A stretch of 64,000 nucleotides of DNA from Bacillota bacterium (GTDB taxonomy: Bacteria; Bacillota; Desulfotomaculia; Desulfotomaculales; Ammonificaceae). Shown here piece after piece: positions 46,408 to 55,057 of this stretch. The translations under genes and the position numbers were made by a program. The notes below the pieces were generated by a model. That model was not told where the DNA came from, did no database searches, and saw only the letters and a list, made by a program, of their open reading frames with translations. Positions within the stretch are counted from its first letter, which is position 1, and the number at the start of each line of letters is the position of its first letter. Where the stretch lies: the NCBI GenBank assembly GCA_040755295.1, contig JBFMBK010000011.1, positions 1 to 64,000 on the forward strand. Reading direction: 5' to 3'.

Positions 46408-47664
46408 TTAGTCCGGACTCTTCTTAAGGTCATGCTCGAGGAAATCACGCACCATTTTAAAAGAGGCGTTTGCGGCGCCAAGCCGAACGGCAAAGCGCCC
46501 TCCGGGAAAATTGAAGCGTTTTGACCCTGTGCCTGCAGGCGTAGCCACTGCGATATAAACCAGTCCAACCGGTTTCTCGGGTGTCGCCCCGGTCGGCCCG
46601 GCGATCCCGGTGACACCGACACCGATATCCGCGCCGATAATCCTTTTAACCCCTTCGGCCATGGCCGCAGCCGTTTCCGGGCTTACAGCGCCGTTCCGCT
46701 CGAGCACCGCTGCGGGAACCCCGAGCACACTCTCCTTAACGGCGTTTGCGTAAGCCACAATCCCCCCTTTAAAATATGCCGAACTGCCGGGAACATCGGT
46801 CAACCTGGAGGCTATCTGACCGCCGGTGCAAGATTCCGCCAGCGCAATGGTGTAACCCGCCGTTCCCAAGAGTCTTCCCACAACCGCCTCGATGTCCTCG
46901 TCGTCCACGGCGAAGATATAATCCCTCAAGCGCATCTCGACCTGTGAAATCACCCCGTTGATCAGACGTTCGGTCTCAGCGGCGCTCCCGCCTTTAGCCG
47001 TAATCCGGACGTGAACCTCCCCGGGCTTGGCGATGTATCCGATGCCCGGATTCCCCTGGCCCCCAAGGTCCTGCAACCGCTCCTGAACGTCGTACTCGGC
47101 GATACCGGTAACCCTTAAAACCCGGAAACCGAAGACGCTTTCCTGTACAATCCGCCTACTGAGGAAAGGAACAACATGGTCCTCGAACATCGGGGTCAAT
47201 TCCCGGGGCGGCCCGGGTAAAGCCACCACGATCTTCCCCGCTTTCTCAATAATGCAACCCGGCGCGGTACCCATGGCGTTGGGTAAAATGGTTGCCCCCT
47301 CGGGGAAATAAGCCTGCCGGACAACGTTATCGGGTACAGGCTTGCCGCGCTTCACAAAGAATTCTCTTATCCACCCAAGAACCGACTCTTCCATTACCAG
47401 AGGCAGATTAAGAACGTCGGCCACCGCGCCCATCGTCAGATCATCGGTTGTCGGGCCGAGCCCTCCCGTGGTCATAACCAGGTCGGTACGCTCGAGTGCC
47501 TCCCGGATAGCCAGGGTCAGTGTTTCCCAGTCGTCACCCACCGTGGTATGCCGGACAACCTCGATCCCCAGTCCCGCAAGCTCCTGTCCGAGGCACTGGG
47601 CATGGGTATTGATGATCTGCCCCAGGAGTAATTCCGTTCCGGTAAAAATAATCTCTGCACGCAT
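46408..47664 (-). CDS. cinA: CinA: molybdopterin-binding plus nicotinamide-nucleotide amidase protein
   Basis: 418 residues. The N-terminal MoCF-like domain has EIIFTGTELLLGQIINTHAQ and TTGGLGPTTDD (ADP-ribose pyrophosphatase type); the C-terminal CinA domain has LAESCTGGQIASRLTDVPGSS and GVGVTGIAGPTG, the NMN deamidase serine region. It recycles pyridine nucleotides. It precedes recA as in many Firmicutes. ATG with an AGGTGG site. Confidence 0.95.
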   Translation of the reverse strand: MRAEIIFTGTELLLGQIINTHAQCLGQELAGLGIEVVRHTTVGDDWETLTLAIREALERTDLVMTTGGLGPTTDDLTMGAVADVLNLPLVMEESVLGWIREFFVKRGKPVPDNVVRQAYFPEGATILPNAMGTAPGCIIEKAGKIVVALPGPPRELTPMFEDHVVPFLSRRIVQESVFGFRVLRVTGIAEYDVQERLQDLGGQGNPGIGYIAKPGEVHVRITAKGGSAAETERLINGVISQVEMRLRDYIFAVDDEDIEAVVGRLLGTAGYTIALAESCTGGQIASRLTDVPGSSAYFKGGIVAYANAVKESVLGVPAAVLERNGAVSPETAAAMAEGVKRIIGADIGVGVTGIAGPTGATPEKPVGLVYIAVATPAGTGSKRFNFPGGRFAVRLGAANASFKMVRDFLEHDLKKSPD

Positions 47665-47751
47665 TAGAATCCACCTAACGTCTGAACTCTCCGCCTGCCG
47701 GTTTTCACTATTATGTTTAACAACCGTCCAAATGTTAAGGTTGATTATTTC

Positions 47752-47782
47752 AAAAGGAGGAATCCACCGCGTGAATTCCTCC
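47752..47782 (-). terminator. Terminator of the FtsH-like operon
   Basis: GGAGGAAT..CAC and GTG..ATTCCTCC arms (47756-47782), followed by TTTTG on the minus strand; 33 bp after the 59-residue gene. Confidence 0.7.
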
Positions 47783-47814
47783 GAAAAGCCGATGCTTTAT
47801 TCCTGAACCACAAC

Positions 47815-47994
47815 TCACCTTGTTGAGTTATGGTTCACCTTATTCGGCAAACGCAGGGCAGAGGTTTCATCAACGGATAAAACGCTGATCTCCATCCAGT
47901 CTATGCCTTCCAGCACTTTCTCGTACTTGATTTCACTATTCGCCGCAAGAATCCGAATCCCTTCGCCCCGGGCAAAATTTTGGCAAGAACTCAA
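47815..47994 (-). CDS. 59-residue protein coupled to the FtsH-like gene
   Basis: A TTG start overlaps the protease stop codon (TTGA), with GAGGAGG just upstream inside the end of the protease gene. The product contains GIRILAANSEIKYEKVLEG and ISVLSVDETSALRLPNKV, plausible folded sequence rather than low complexity. I recognise no family. The tight overlap and terminator right behind it support a real third gene of the operon. Confidence 0.55.
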   Translation of the reverse strand: MSSCQNFARGEGIRILAANSEIKYEKVLEGIDWMEISVLSVDETSALRLPNKVNHNSTR

Positions 47995-49463
47995 GCCGCC
48001 TCCTCAAGAAGGGATTGAAACCTCTCACTCGACAGGCGTTCTTCTTCAAGAACGCACTCCGCGATGCGGATCAGCAACGCCCGCCTGGAATGCAAGTACT
48101 CCTGAACCCGTTCTTCCTGGCACTTTAGGATTTGGGAAACAGCCTGGTGCCGGATGTCGTCCGGAAGCTCGTCCACCGCGACCACGCCGAGTTCGGACAT
48201 GCCCGCCCTGATTATCGTTTCGGCAACCCCGATGGCCTGCTCAAAGTCGTTCGTTGCCCCGGTGCTGCGGCTCCCAAGCACAACCGCTTCCGCCACCGAG
48301 CCCGCCAGCAAAACGGAGAGCTGGTTTTCAAGCTGTTCCTGGGTATAAAGATAGTTATCATTTTCACTTTTCTGCCGGAAATACCCAAGGGCACTCCCCC
48401 GGGGCGTTACGGTAAGCGCCGTGACCGAACCGGGCCGGGTGAACTCACTAATTAGAGCGTGCCCGGTTTCGTGAACCGCTACACGCCAGAGTTCCTCGCG
48501 CACGGGCCGCCGGTCGAGCTTGTTGCCTAAAAGCACTTTTTCAACGGCCTCGGCCAGGTGGCGGTGAAAGATTTCCCGCAGGTTTTCACGCATCGCAAGG
48601 ATGGCCGCCTCGTTTGCCAGGCTTTCCAGGTGCGCCCCCGAGAAGCCGAATGTTTCCCTGGCTATTGCCGCTAGGTCCACATCGGCGGCAAGCGGTTTGC
48701 CTTTAGTATGCAGCTTTAGAATCTCCATCCTGCCTTCCTGATCCGGGAGTTCAACACGCACCTGACGGTCAAACCGCCCCGGCCTCAACAATGCCGGGTC
48801 TAAGAGATCCGCCCGGTTGGTCGCCGCTATAACCAGGAGATTGACCGCATCGTCGATTTTTATCCCGTCCATTTCAACCAGGAGCTGGTTGAGGGTCTGG
48901 TCGTATTCGAGGTGGTTGGTTACCTTACCCCGGCGGCCGCCTACAACGTCGATCTCGTCGATGAAGACGATGGCGTTGTTCTTCTGTGCCTGCACCGCCT
49001 TCTCGCGTACCGACTGAAACAACCGCCTTACCCGTTGCGCCCCCACGCCGGCATACATCTCCACAAACTCCGAACCGCTCGCCGACACGAACGCCGCATC
49101 GGTATAACCGGCCGCCGCCCGCGCCATTAAAGTCTTGCCGGTACCCGGCGGGCCGGTCAGGAGGATACCCTTGAGCGGTCTGATCCCAAGATGACGCATG
49201 AAATGATAGTTTTTAATGAAATCGAGCGCCTCGCTCAATTCCTTGATGGCGGAAGTCTGTCCGCCGATATCCTTGAAGGAAACCGTCGTTTCCCCGCTGA
49301 TGCCGCTCCCCGCAAAGTTTTTTACCAGCCCCTTTACCTTCATAAGATAGTAAAGGGCGCCGGCAACAGCGCCGAGAAGAACCAGGGGCCCGATGTTGTA
49401 ACCGCTGACCGCCAGAAAAACCAATAAAGATACGCCGAAGCCTATTCCGAGTTCCTTATGCAT
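47991..49463 (-). CDS. FtsH-like membrane AAA metalloprotease, short form
   Basis: 490 residues, against about 600-650 for classical FtsH. Two hydrophobic helices near the N-terminus (GVSLLVFLAVSGY, GPLVLLGAVAGALYYLM) come without the usual extracytoplasmic domain between them. The AAA domain has GPPGTGKTLMARA, FIDEIDVVGGRRG and ATNRADLLDPALLRPGR; the protease has HETGH in WRVAVHETGHAL, with the downstream Asp region STGATNDFEQAI. The upstream 185-residue protein, overlapping by 8 nt, has one helix and an outside domain and may replace the missing part. Confidence 0.88.
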   Translation of the reverse strand: MHKELGIGFGVSLLVFLAVSGYNIGPLVLLGAVAGALYYLMKVKGLVKNFAGSGISGETTVSFKDIGGQTSAIKELSEALDFIKNYHFMRHLGIRPLKGILLTGPPGTGKTLMARAAAGYTDAAFVSASGSEFVEMYAGVGAQRVRRLFQSVREKAVQAQKNNAIVFIDEIDVVGGRRGKVTNHLEYDQTLNQLLVEMDGIKIDDAVNLLVIAATNRADLLDPALLRPGRFDRQVRVELPDQEGRMEILKLHTKGKPLAADVDLAAIARETFGFSGAHLESLANEAAILAMRENLREIFHRHLAEAVEKVLLGNKLDRRPVREELWRVAVHETGHALISEFTRPGSVTALTVTPRGSALGYFRQKSENDNYLYTQEQLENQLSVLLAGSVAEAVVLGSRSTGATNDFEQAIGVAETIIRAGMSELGVVAVDELPDDIRHQAVSQILKCQEERVQEYLHSRRALLIRIAECVLEEERLSSERFQSLLEEAA

Positions 49464-50004
49464 ACGGGCCTACACCTCCCGTCACTTCTTGAGGAGGATT
49501 CCGGGGTATCACCTTCGCTAAAAACCGGTCCCCTTTGATCAGCGCCAGGTAAACGTTGTCACCGTCGATGTAAACCCGCGCCGTGGCGCCGACCGCTCCG
49601 GCCTGCCTGTTGATTTCGGCTTCCATTTCTTCAAACGATCCCTGCGCCAGTGCCTGGTAAAGGGCAAACTGGCTCCGGTAATAAGCCTCTTCAAGACTTG
49701 CGTCACGGTTATCCATCAATTCCAGGACAAAGGACCTCTTACCAAGGGCGTTGTCTAACGCGCCCTCCAATTGCTGGTACGTAACCATCAGATTCCCGGC
49801 GGATTTGAGCCTCACCTTAATCGCAAGACGGTCCCCCTGCTCTTCCGTCTTAAACTCCGCCACCTGTGGCTGCCGCTCAAGAACCTGCTGGAGCGACTGC
49901 TGGTAACCGTATTTATTGTACAGCCATTGCCCGCCAAAAAGACAAATCAAGCCGATCACCAGCGATATGAGGATCGCTTTGATTCGAAAACCATACCAAA
50001 CCAC
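49456..50004 (-). CDS. Membrane-anchored partner protein of the FtsH-like protease
   Basis: About 182 residues. One N-terminal transmembrane helix (AILISLVIGLICLFGGQWLY) is followed by a soluble domain of about 150 residues with Gln/Glu-rich helix QQSLQQVLERQPQ and a beta-rich end. No family recognised. GTG at 50004 is preferred: GGAGGG lies 10 nt upstream, whereas GTG at 50013 is only 2 nt from it. The overlap with the protease gene suggests an obligate pair. Confidence 0.75.
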   Translation of the reverse strand: MVWYGFRIKAILISLVIGLICLFGGQWLYNKYGYQQSLQQVLERQPQVAEFKTEEQGDRLAIKVRLKSAGNLMVTYQQLEGALDNALGKRSFVLELMDNRDASLEEAYYRSQFALYQALAQGSFEEMEAEINRQAGAVGATARVYIDGDNVYLALIKGDRFLAKVIPRNPPQEVTGGVGPYA

Positions 50005-50361
50005 CGCACCCACTCCCTCCGAAAAAAGTCCTCGGTCCTCAGTCCTGAGTCCTTAGTCCGGGATTCAGGACTTACCCTAACTATCTACATAAATAAAGCC
50101 GTATCCGGCGTCATACAAAACTTCCTAACTAAAGAAAAAGACCACCCGTAGATTATAGCACGGGTTGAATGCCTTTTCCCTATGTAACTATTGGAACCAT
50201 AGAGCATTGTTTGCGGCTTGTCGCAAGTCAAGGTGGGAAATGAGGAGCGGTTGGGCGTGAGAATCAACAAGCGTCTTCAGGCGTCCCGTCAGCGAAACAC
50301 CAGCGCTGAATGTTTACATAAAAAAGGGAGGCTAAGCCTCCCTTTTTACCTTTTACGCTTA
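50005..50361. other. Intergenic region with one terminator
   Basis: Only the hairpin at 50321-50347 and a short AGTCCTCGGTCCTCAGTCC word-repeat near 50030 are seen. No gene. Confidence 0.5.
50321..50347. terminator. Bidirectional terminator
   Basis: AAAAAGGGAGGCT / AGCCTCCCTTTTT is a perfect stem with flanking A and T runs, 14 bp after the DUF1540 stop. Confidence 0.85.
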
Positions 50362-50607
50362 TCAGCCCCGAAAGACCCCGTCGGCCTTGATGTCCTTAGA
50401 ACCTTTGTCCACAAAAGTTTTACAGCACGTTTCCATACACGTGTTTACGGGTGTGGGCTCAATCCGCGAAGCCATAGGGGCGTCAACGGAATCCGGATTG
50501 TCCGCCTCGAAGTCATCCGAAGTAACCAGAATCTCGTTGGCGACGCACATGTTCCCGTCCTTCCAGTAGTGACAACTGTTAACAAGGCAGTGAATGTGTT
50601 GTTGCAC
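50362..50607 (-). CDS. DUF1540 cysteine-rich protein
   Basis: 81 residues. The N-terminus QQHIHCLVNSCHYWKDGNMC and the later VNTCMETCCKTF give six cysteines in the DUF1540 spacing (C-x4-C-x7-C ... C-x3-CC). Likely a small metal-binding protein; function unknown, common in spore-forming anaerobes. GTG start 8 nt after GGAGG. Confidence 0.83.
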   Translation of the reverse strand: MQQHIHCLVNSCHYWKDGNMCVANEILVTSDDFEADNPDSVDAPMASRIEPTPVNTCMETCCKTFVDKGSKDIKADGVFRG

Positions 50608-50739
50608 CTTTTAGACCTCCGTAAAATTATTTATTTTTATTAATTCCCGGGGGTCAGCGGAATTATTAGCGGTGCCCGCGCATTGCGCACCTTGATGAAT
50701 GAAAATAGGGGCTCTTAAGCCGGTTACATAGAAGCAGTA

Positions 50740-50790
50740 ACGTAACAAAACGGAACGCGGCGGAAGTGATGCAGTGCAAGGAAGACCGGT
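50740..50790. mobile_element. MITE-like element, partial inverted copy 3
   Basis: ACGGAACGCGGCG and GCAGTGCAAGGAAGACCGG match the complement of the right half of the elements at 38186 and 40668. The copy is broken at the end of the MFS gene. Confidence 0.65.
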
Positions 50791-50791
50791 G

Positions 50792-52258
50792 CTATTTATC
50801 CCGTGAATGGCCGGGGAACAGGAAAACGGTTAGAAGCCCGATTACGGCGAACACCAGCACGATCCAGAAGGTGCCGTGCAACGCCCCGGCGAGCGCCTCG
50901 CGCAGCGGTATCATCTGGTCCGTGGGGATGAGATGACGCTGGGAAGGGTCCATGAGCCTGTTTATGGTAACGGTGGAGGAAGCGGCATTACCTGCAGCCG
51001 TTGTCTTTACGGCCAGAAACGCGTTTAACGCCGCGCCGGTGACGGCGACACCCACCGTAGAGCCCAAGGTGCGCATAAACTGCACGGCGGCTGTGGCGAC
51101 GCCGCGCCGTCTCCATTCGACGGCTGCCTGTACGAAAACGATGAACGCGGTGGAGCAAAAGCCGAGCCCGAGCCCCATAACAAAGCTGACGGCCAGAACG
51201 AAGTAGTGAGGGGTCGCAACACCGAGAGAAAGCATCATCAGCGCGGCCGCCACCTGAAAAATCATTCCGAGGACCACCATGCGCTTGTATCCCACCCTTA
51301 GAAGCAGACGCCCGCAAATCACGCTGCCGAGAGGCCAGCCTATGGACATCGGGGCAAGCGCGGCGCCGGCGTTGATGGCCGTACCGCCCAACACCCCCTG
51401 CATAAAGAGCGGGATATACGAAGAGGCGCCGATCATAACCGCCCCGGCCAGGAAATTCCCGACCACCGCCACGGTTATGATACGCTCGTTAAAAAGGCTG
51501 AGGGGCAGCATTGGCTCCACCGCCCGGCGCTCCGCCCGGATAAATCCTGCGAGGGAAACCGCCGCAAGCGCGAAAAGCCCCAGAATGACCGGCGACCGCC
51601 ACGGCAGGTAAACACCGCCCTGAAGCAAGGCAAAGAGCAGTGCGCCCACCCCCATGGTCAGGGTTAAAGCCCCGTGGTAATCGAGTTTTGGTTTGACGTG
51701 ATGCTTCTCTTCCTGCAAAAACACCAGCAGCAGTATGATTGAAACTACGCCCAGAGGTATGTTTACATAAAATACCCAGCGCCAGTCGAGGTAGTCAACA
51801 ATCAAGCCCCCCAGCGCCGGACCGATTATGGCCGATATGCCCCACACGCTGCTGAAGAGGCCCTGCATGCGGGCGCGCTGTTCCATGGTAAAGATGTCGC
51901 CGATAATGGTGATGGTCACCGGAAGCACCGCCCCGGCGCCGAGACCCTGAACAGCCCGGAAGAGCACAAGCTGGACCATATCCTGGGACAGACCGCAAAG
52001 CGCCGAGCCGAGTAAAAAGATCCCGGTTCCCCAGGCAAAGACCAGCCTGCGCCCGAAAAGGTCGGCAAGTTTGCCGTAAACGGGCGTCGTGACCGCCGAG
52101 GTCAACAGATACACGGAAAAGACCCAGGCGAAGAGCGACATGCCGCCGAGACGGCCGATAATCGTGGGCATTGCGGTGCCCACGATGGTCATATCCAGGG
52201 CGGCCAGAAAGGTCGCCAGCATCACGGCGACGGTCACGATGGTGCGGTTGGTGTACAT
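50792..52258 (-). CDS. DHA2-family MFS drug transporter (14 helices)
   Basis: 488 residues. Motif A is GKLADLFGRRLVFAWG, and the conserved opening ALDMTIVGTAMPTI plus motif C-like region (GPALGGLIVDYLDWRWVFYVN) define DHA2/EmrB-type exporters, which use the proton gradient to expel drugs. Fourteen hydrophobic segments are visible. ATG has an AGGGG site. The thioesterase gene lies 10 bp upstream on the same strand, so the two are probably co-transcribed. The partial MITE copy abuts its 3' end. Confidence 0.9.
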   Translation of the reverse strand: MYTNRTIVTVAVMLATFLAALDMTIVGTAMPTIIGRLGGMSLFAWVFSVYLLTSAVTTPVYGKLADLFGRRLVFAWGTGIFLLGSALCGLSQDMVQLVLFRAVQGLGAGAVLPVTITIIGDIFTMEQRARMQGLFSSVWGISAIIGPALGGLIVDYLDWRWVFYVNIPLGVVSIILLLVFLQEEKHHVKPKLDYHGALTLTMGVGALLFALLQGGVYLPWRSPVILGLFALAAVSLAGFIRAERRAVEPMLPLSLFNERIITVAVVGNFLAGAVMIGASSYIPLFMQGVLGGTAINAGAALAPMSIGWPLGSVICGRLLLRVGYKRMVVLGMIFQVAAALMMLSLGVATPHYFVLAVSFVMGLGLGFCSTAFIVFVQAAVEWRRRGVATAAVQFMRTLGSTVGVAVTGAALNAFLAVKTTAAGNAASSTVTINRLMDPSQRHLIPTDQMIPLREALAGALHGTFWIVLVFAVIGLLTVFLFPGHSRDK

Positions 52259-52268
52259 GGTTTTACCC

Positions 52269-52709
52269 CTAAGGGGCCGGAGGGTGGTTTTTAATGTAGG
52301 CGACGCCGTGGAAAAGGGCGACCGGTTCGCCCCCTGCGTCTTCCACCGTGACGCGGATGTGGGTCAGGCGCCCCTTACGCGATTCCTCGACCGCCCGGGC
52401 GGTGAGTACATCCCCCGCTGTGGTTGCCTTAAGGTAGCTTATATTGGCGTGGATGGCCAGGGCGGTTCCGCCGTAAGCATTGCTGGAAAGGCCGAACACG
52501 GTGTCTGCCAGGGCGAAGACAACCCCGCCGTGGGTAACCCCGGCGAAATTAAGCATGTGCTCCGCGACGGTCAGGGTAGCCTCCGCGTATCCCGGAGTCA
52601 CGCGCCCGAAACGGATGCCCAGCCACTTGGGGAAGACGTCGTTTTCAAGCAGACCGGTAGGAACCCGGTTACCCTCGTTTTGCGGTACGGAAGAGTTCTT
52701 CTCAGACAT
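52269..52709 (-). CDS. PaaI-type hotdog thioesterase
   Basis: 146 residues. The hotdog motif HMLNFAGVTHGGVVFALADTVFG carries the PaaI H-G-G pattern and acidic residue (ALAD). Such enzymes hydrolyse acyl- or aryl-CoA thioesters. ATG at 52709 fits family length, although no ribosome site is visible; the frame extends 40 codons further upstream without a likely start. The gene is divergent from the DsbA/FrnE gene, with only 109 bp between them. Confidence 0.83.
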   Translation of the reverse strand: MSEKNSSVPQNEGNRVPTGLLENDVFPKWLGIRFGRVTPGYAEATLTVAEHMLNFAGVTHGGVVFALADTVFGLSSNAYGGTALAIHANISYLKATTAGDVLTARAVEESRKGRLTHIRVTVEDAGGEPVALFHGVAYIKNHPPAP

Positions 52710-52818
52710 ACGTGAATATATTCGCCGGTGTTTTACGGAATTCCTTGTTGATAATAATTCAGCCGCTGGCCGGAACCCTTGACCCCTCAAATGTGGTAAA
52801 ATACTTTGGGGTGAAAGC

Positions 52819-53412
52819 ATGAGTATCAACCTGACCGTTTTTTCCGATTACGTGTGACCCTTCTGCTACATCGGCAAGGGCATTGTCGAAAAGTTGGGGC
52901 AGGAATTCGACATCGCCGTTAAATGGGTGGGTTATGAGCTTCACCCTGAGACACCCCCGGAGGGCAAGCTTCTGGAGAGCATCGGGCCGGGGTTCGACGC
53001 GGACCGGATGATCCGGGGCTTGCGATCGGCCGGCGCCCCCTACGGCGTAAGTTTTAGTAAAATAACCGTAATCGCAAATTCCCGGCTCGCCCTGGAAGCC
53101 GGTGAGTTCGCCCGCGACAGGGGAAGGTTCGGTCAGGCCCACGACCGGCTTTTCCGGGGTTATTTCCTTGAGGGTCAAAACATCGGGGCAAAACCGGTGA
53201 TTATTGAACTCCTTAAAGAAATCGGTCTTGACGCCAATGAATTAGACGACGCGCTCGGCCGCGGGCTGTACACCCCGCGGCTGCAGGAAGCTCTGGCGTC
53301 AGGCAGGGGTTACGGCATTACCGCCGTCCCCACCTTTATCGTTAACGAGAAACAAACAATTGTCGGCGCACAGCCTTACGCCGTTTTTCAGCGCACGCTC
53401 CAAGAGCTTTAA
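52819..53412 (+). CDS. DsbA/FrnE-family oxidoreductase, probable selenoprotein (in-frame TGA)
   Basis: Reading from ATG at 52819 through a TGA at 52855-52857 gives 197 residues. The N-terminus is MSINLTVFSDYV-U-PFCYIGKG, so TGA stands exactly where FrnE-type DsbA proteins have the first cysteine of the CPxC active site. The rest is an intact FrnE-like protein, including the conserved end GITAVPTFIVNEKQTIVGAQ with its cis-Pro loop. A GGGGTG site precedes the ATG. A hairpin at 52871-52889 fits a bacterial SECIS. Without Sec insertion the product would be 12 residues; a separate start at TTG 52894 would lack the active site. YedF at 43636 supports selenium use. A disrupted gene or an error TGT>TGA is the alternative. 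Confidence 0.8.
52871..52889 (+). promoter_or_regulatory. Candidate bacterial SECIS element
   Basis: Arms TCGGCA (52871-52876) and TGTCGA (52884-52889) pair over 6 bp (one G-U). The 7-nt loop AGGGCAT has G as its second base and starts 20 nt after the TGA, within the spacing known for SelB-dependent SECIS hairpins. Lies within the coding region, as usual in bacteria. Confidence 0.6.
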
Positions 53413-53418
53413 ACTAAC

Positions 53419-53541
53419 CAAAATGTTTCACCACAGAGGCAGAGAGTTCGCAGAGAATAAAAATATCATACTCAATAACAAAATGGAATCTTATATTTCT
53501 GTCTTCCCCTCCGAGTGCTCTGTGTCCCTGTAGTTAATTTT
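53419..53541. repeat. Inverted-arm word-repeat element, copy 2
   Basis: Left arm CACCACAGAGGCAGAGAGTT and right arm GAGTGCTCTGTGTCCCTG are inverted relatives, as at 44266-44467, here separated by about 55 AT-rich bases. The right arm runs into the 3' end of rimO. Confidence 0.55.
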
Positions 53542-54880
53542 CCCTGCCATTTTGCGTAGGGTCCTGTAACTGTACCGCTTCACCGATCAGGTCGTAAGCC
53601 TTCGCGGCGGTTACCCTCACCTTTACAAAATCACCCGGCTCCACCGGCCGGACCGCATCAAAACAGACCGTACCGTCGACATCGGGCGCGTCGGATTCAC
53701 TTCGCCCGCGAAAGAAGCGCCCCTGCTTTCCTTCCGCCAGCACCGGAATCTCCTGGCCGACCCGCGACTGATTTCGCGAAAATGACAGCTCCCGGGTGAC
53801 TTTTTTTAGATCCCTCGCCCGCTTTTCCCTCACCTTCCCGGATACCCTTCCGGACATTGCAGCGGCCGGTGTGCCGTCCTCACGGGAGTAGGCGAAGACC
53901 CCCACGTGCTCAAACTTCAATTCCCGTACGGCTTCTTTCAAGGCGGTAAAATCGGTCTCCGTTTCGCCCGGAAACCCGACAATAAACGTGGTCCGCAGCG
54001 CCACACCCGGTACCGCCGCCCGCACCTTACGGACGAGTTCCTTTGCGTCCGTTACCGGCCGGTTCATCGATTTCAGAAGGTGCGGACTCACGTGCTGCAA
54101 AGGAATATCGAGGTACCTGCAGATCCTTTCTTCTTCCGCCATGACTCTCAGTAATTCCTCGGAAATACCCGTGGGGTACGCGTAAAGCAGCCGGATCCAG
54201 CGCACTCCGTCAAGATGCGCGAGTTCCTGCAGAAGTCCGGGCAAACCGGGCCGGCCGTAAAGGTCTGTTCCCCATTTGGTGGTATCCTGCGCTACAAGGA
54301 TAAGTTCTTTTACCCCTCCGGCCGCCAATAACCCGGCTTCAGTTACAATATCCTCCCGGCTGCGGCTTCTGAAACGCCCGCGCAGCGCCGGGATAACGCA
54401 GAAACTGCAACGGTTGCCGCATCCCTCGGCGATCTTGATGTAAGCCGTATAAGAAGGCGTGGTTAAAAGGCGCGGCTCCGTTGAGTGAAGGAACCCCGGA
54501 TCACCGGTGACAACAGGTTTCCGTCCTTCAAGCGCCCCTTCCACCACCTCGACCACCCGGTCCAGCTTCCCGGTACCCAAAACCGCGTCGATCTCCGGTA
54601 TCTCCCGCAGCAGAGCCGCGCCGTGCCGCTCGGCCAGGCAGCCTGCCGCGATAAGCGCCCTAAGTCTTCCCTCTTGTTTGTACCCGGTCGCTTCAAGGAG
54701 GGTGATTATTGATTCCCGCTGCGCCGCAGCTATGAAGGCGCAGGTATTGACCAGTATAACGTCCGCCGCCTGCGGGTCGGAGGTAACACCATACCCGGCC
54801 GTCCCCAAAAGCCCGAGCATAACCTCGGTATCCACCCGGTTTTTTGCGCATCCCAGACTTAGAGCACAGACAAAAATCAC
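53534..54880 (-). CDS. rimO: Ribosomal protein S12 methylthiotransferase
   Basis: About 448 residues. LSLGCAKNRVDTEVMLG, VNTCAFI and AAGCLAERH provide the N-terminal cluster cysteines; CGNRCSFC is the radical-SAM motif, and LDIPLQHVSPHLLKSMNRP is typical of RimO. It adds a methylthio group to Asp of S12. A TRAM-like end follows. GTG at 54880 has GGGGG at 7 nt; the ATG at 54886 is only about 2 nt from it. It lies downstream of rodZ and ftsK in the common Firmicute order. Confidence 0.94.
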   Translation of the reverse strand: MIFVCALSLGCAKNRVDTEVMLGLLGTAGYGVTSDPQAADVILVNTCAFIAAAQRESIITLLEATGYKQEGRLRALIAAGCLAERHGAALLREIPEIDAVLGTGKLDRVVEVVEGALEGRKPVVTGDPGFLHSTEPRLLTTPSYTAYIKIAEGCGNRCSFCVIPALRGRFRSRSREDIVTEAGLLAAGGVKELILVAQDTTKWGTDLYGRPGLPGLLQELAHLDGVRWIRLLYAYPTGISEELLRVMAEEERICRYLDIPLQHVSPHLLKSMNRPVTDAKELVRKVRAAVPGVALRTTFIVGFPGETETDFTALKEAVRELKFEHVGVFAYSREDGTPAAAMSGRVSGKVREKRARDLKKVTRELSFSRNQSRVGQEIPVLAEGKQGRFFRGRSESDAPDVDGTVCFDAVRPVEPGDFVKVRVTAAKAYDLIGEAVQLQDPTQNGREN

Positions 54881-54914
54881 AACCATACCCCCGCGAAATC
54901 GGACCTAATTGAAA

Positions 54915-54953
54915 CAAGAGTGAGAAGTAATCATAGAAAACCTCTCACTCTTG
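54915..54953. repeat. Hairpin between rodZ-like gene and rimO
   Basis: CAAGAGTGAG and CTCACTCTTG are perfect 10-bp inverted arms with a 19-bp loop. There is no strong T run, so attenuation or mRNA processing is as likely as termination. Confidence 0.5.
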
Positions 54954-55057
54954 CTCGTGGTTACATTATACTTTAATCCTTTAAACCCTGCATCCGCAAC
55001 TAAACCGGTTTCTCTTTTTCATTATTTCATCATTTCACCATTCCGCATTCATCACTC

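Noticed and set aside
52894-53412. Separate 172-codon gene starting at TTG 52894
   Set aside because: It would lack the active site and has no independent ribosome site of note; read-through of TGA gives the complete family protein.
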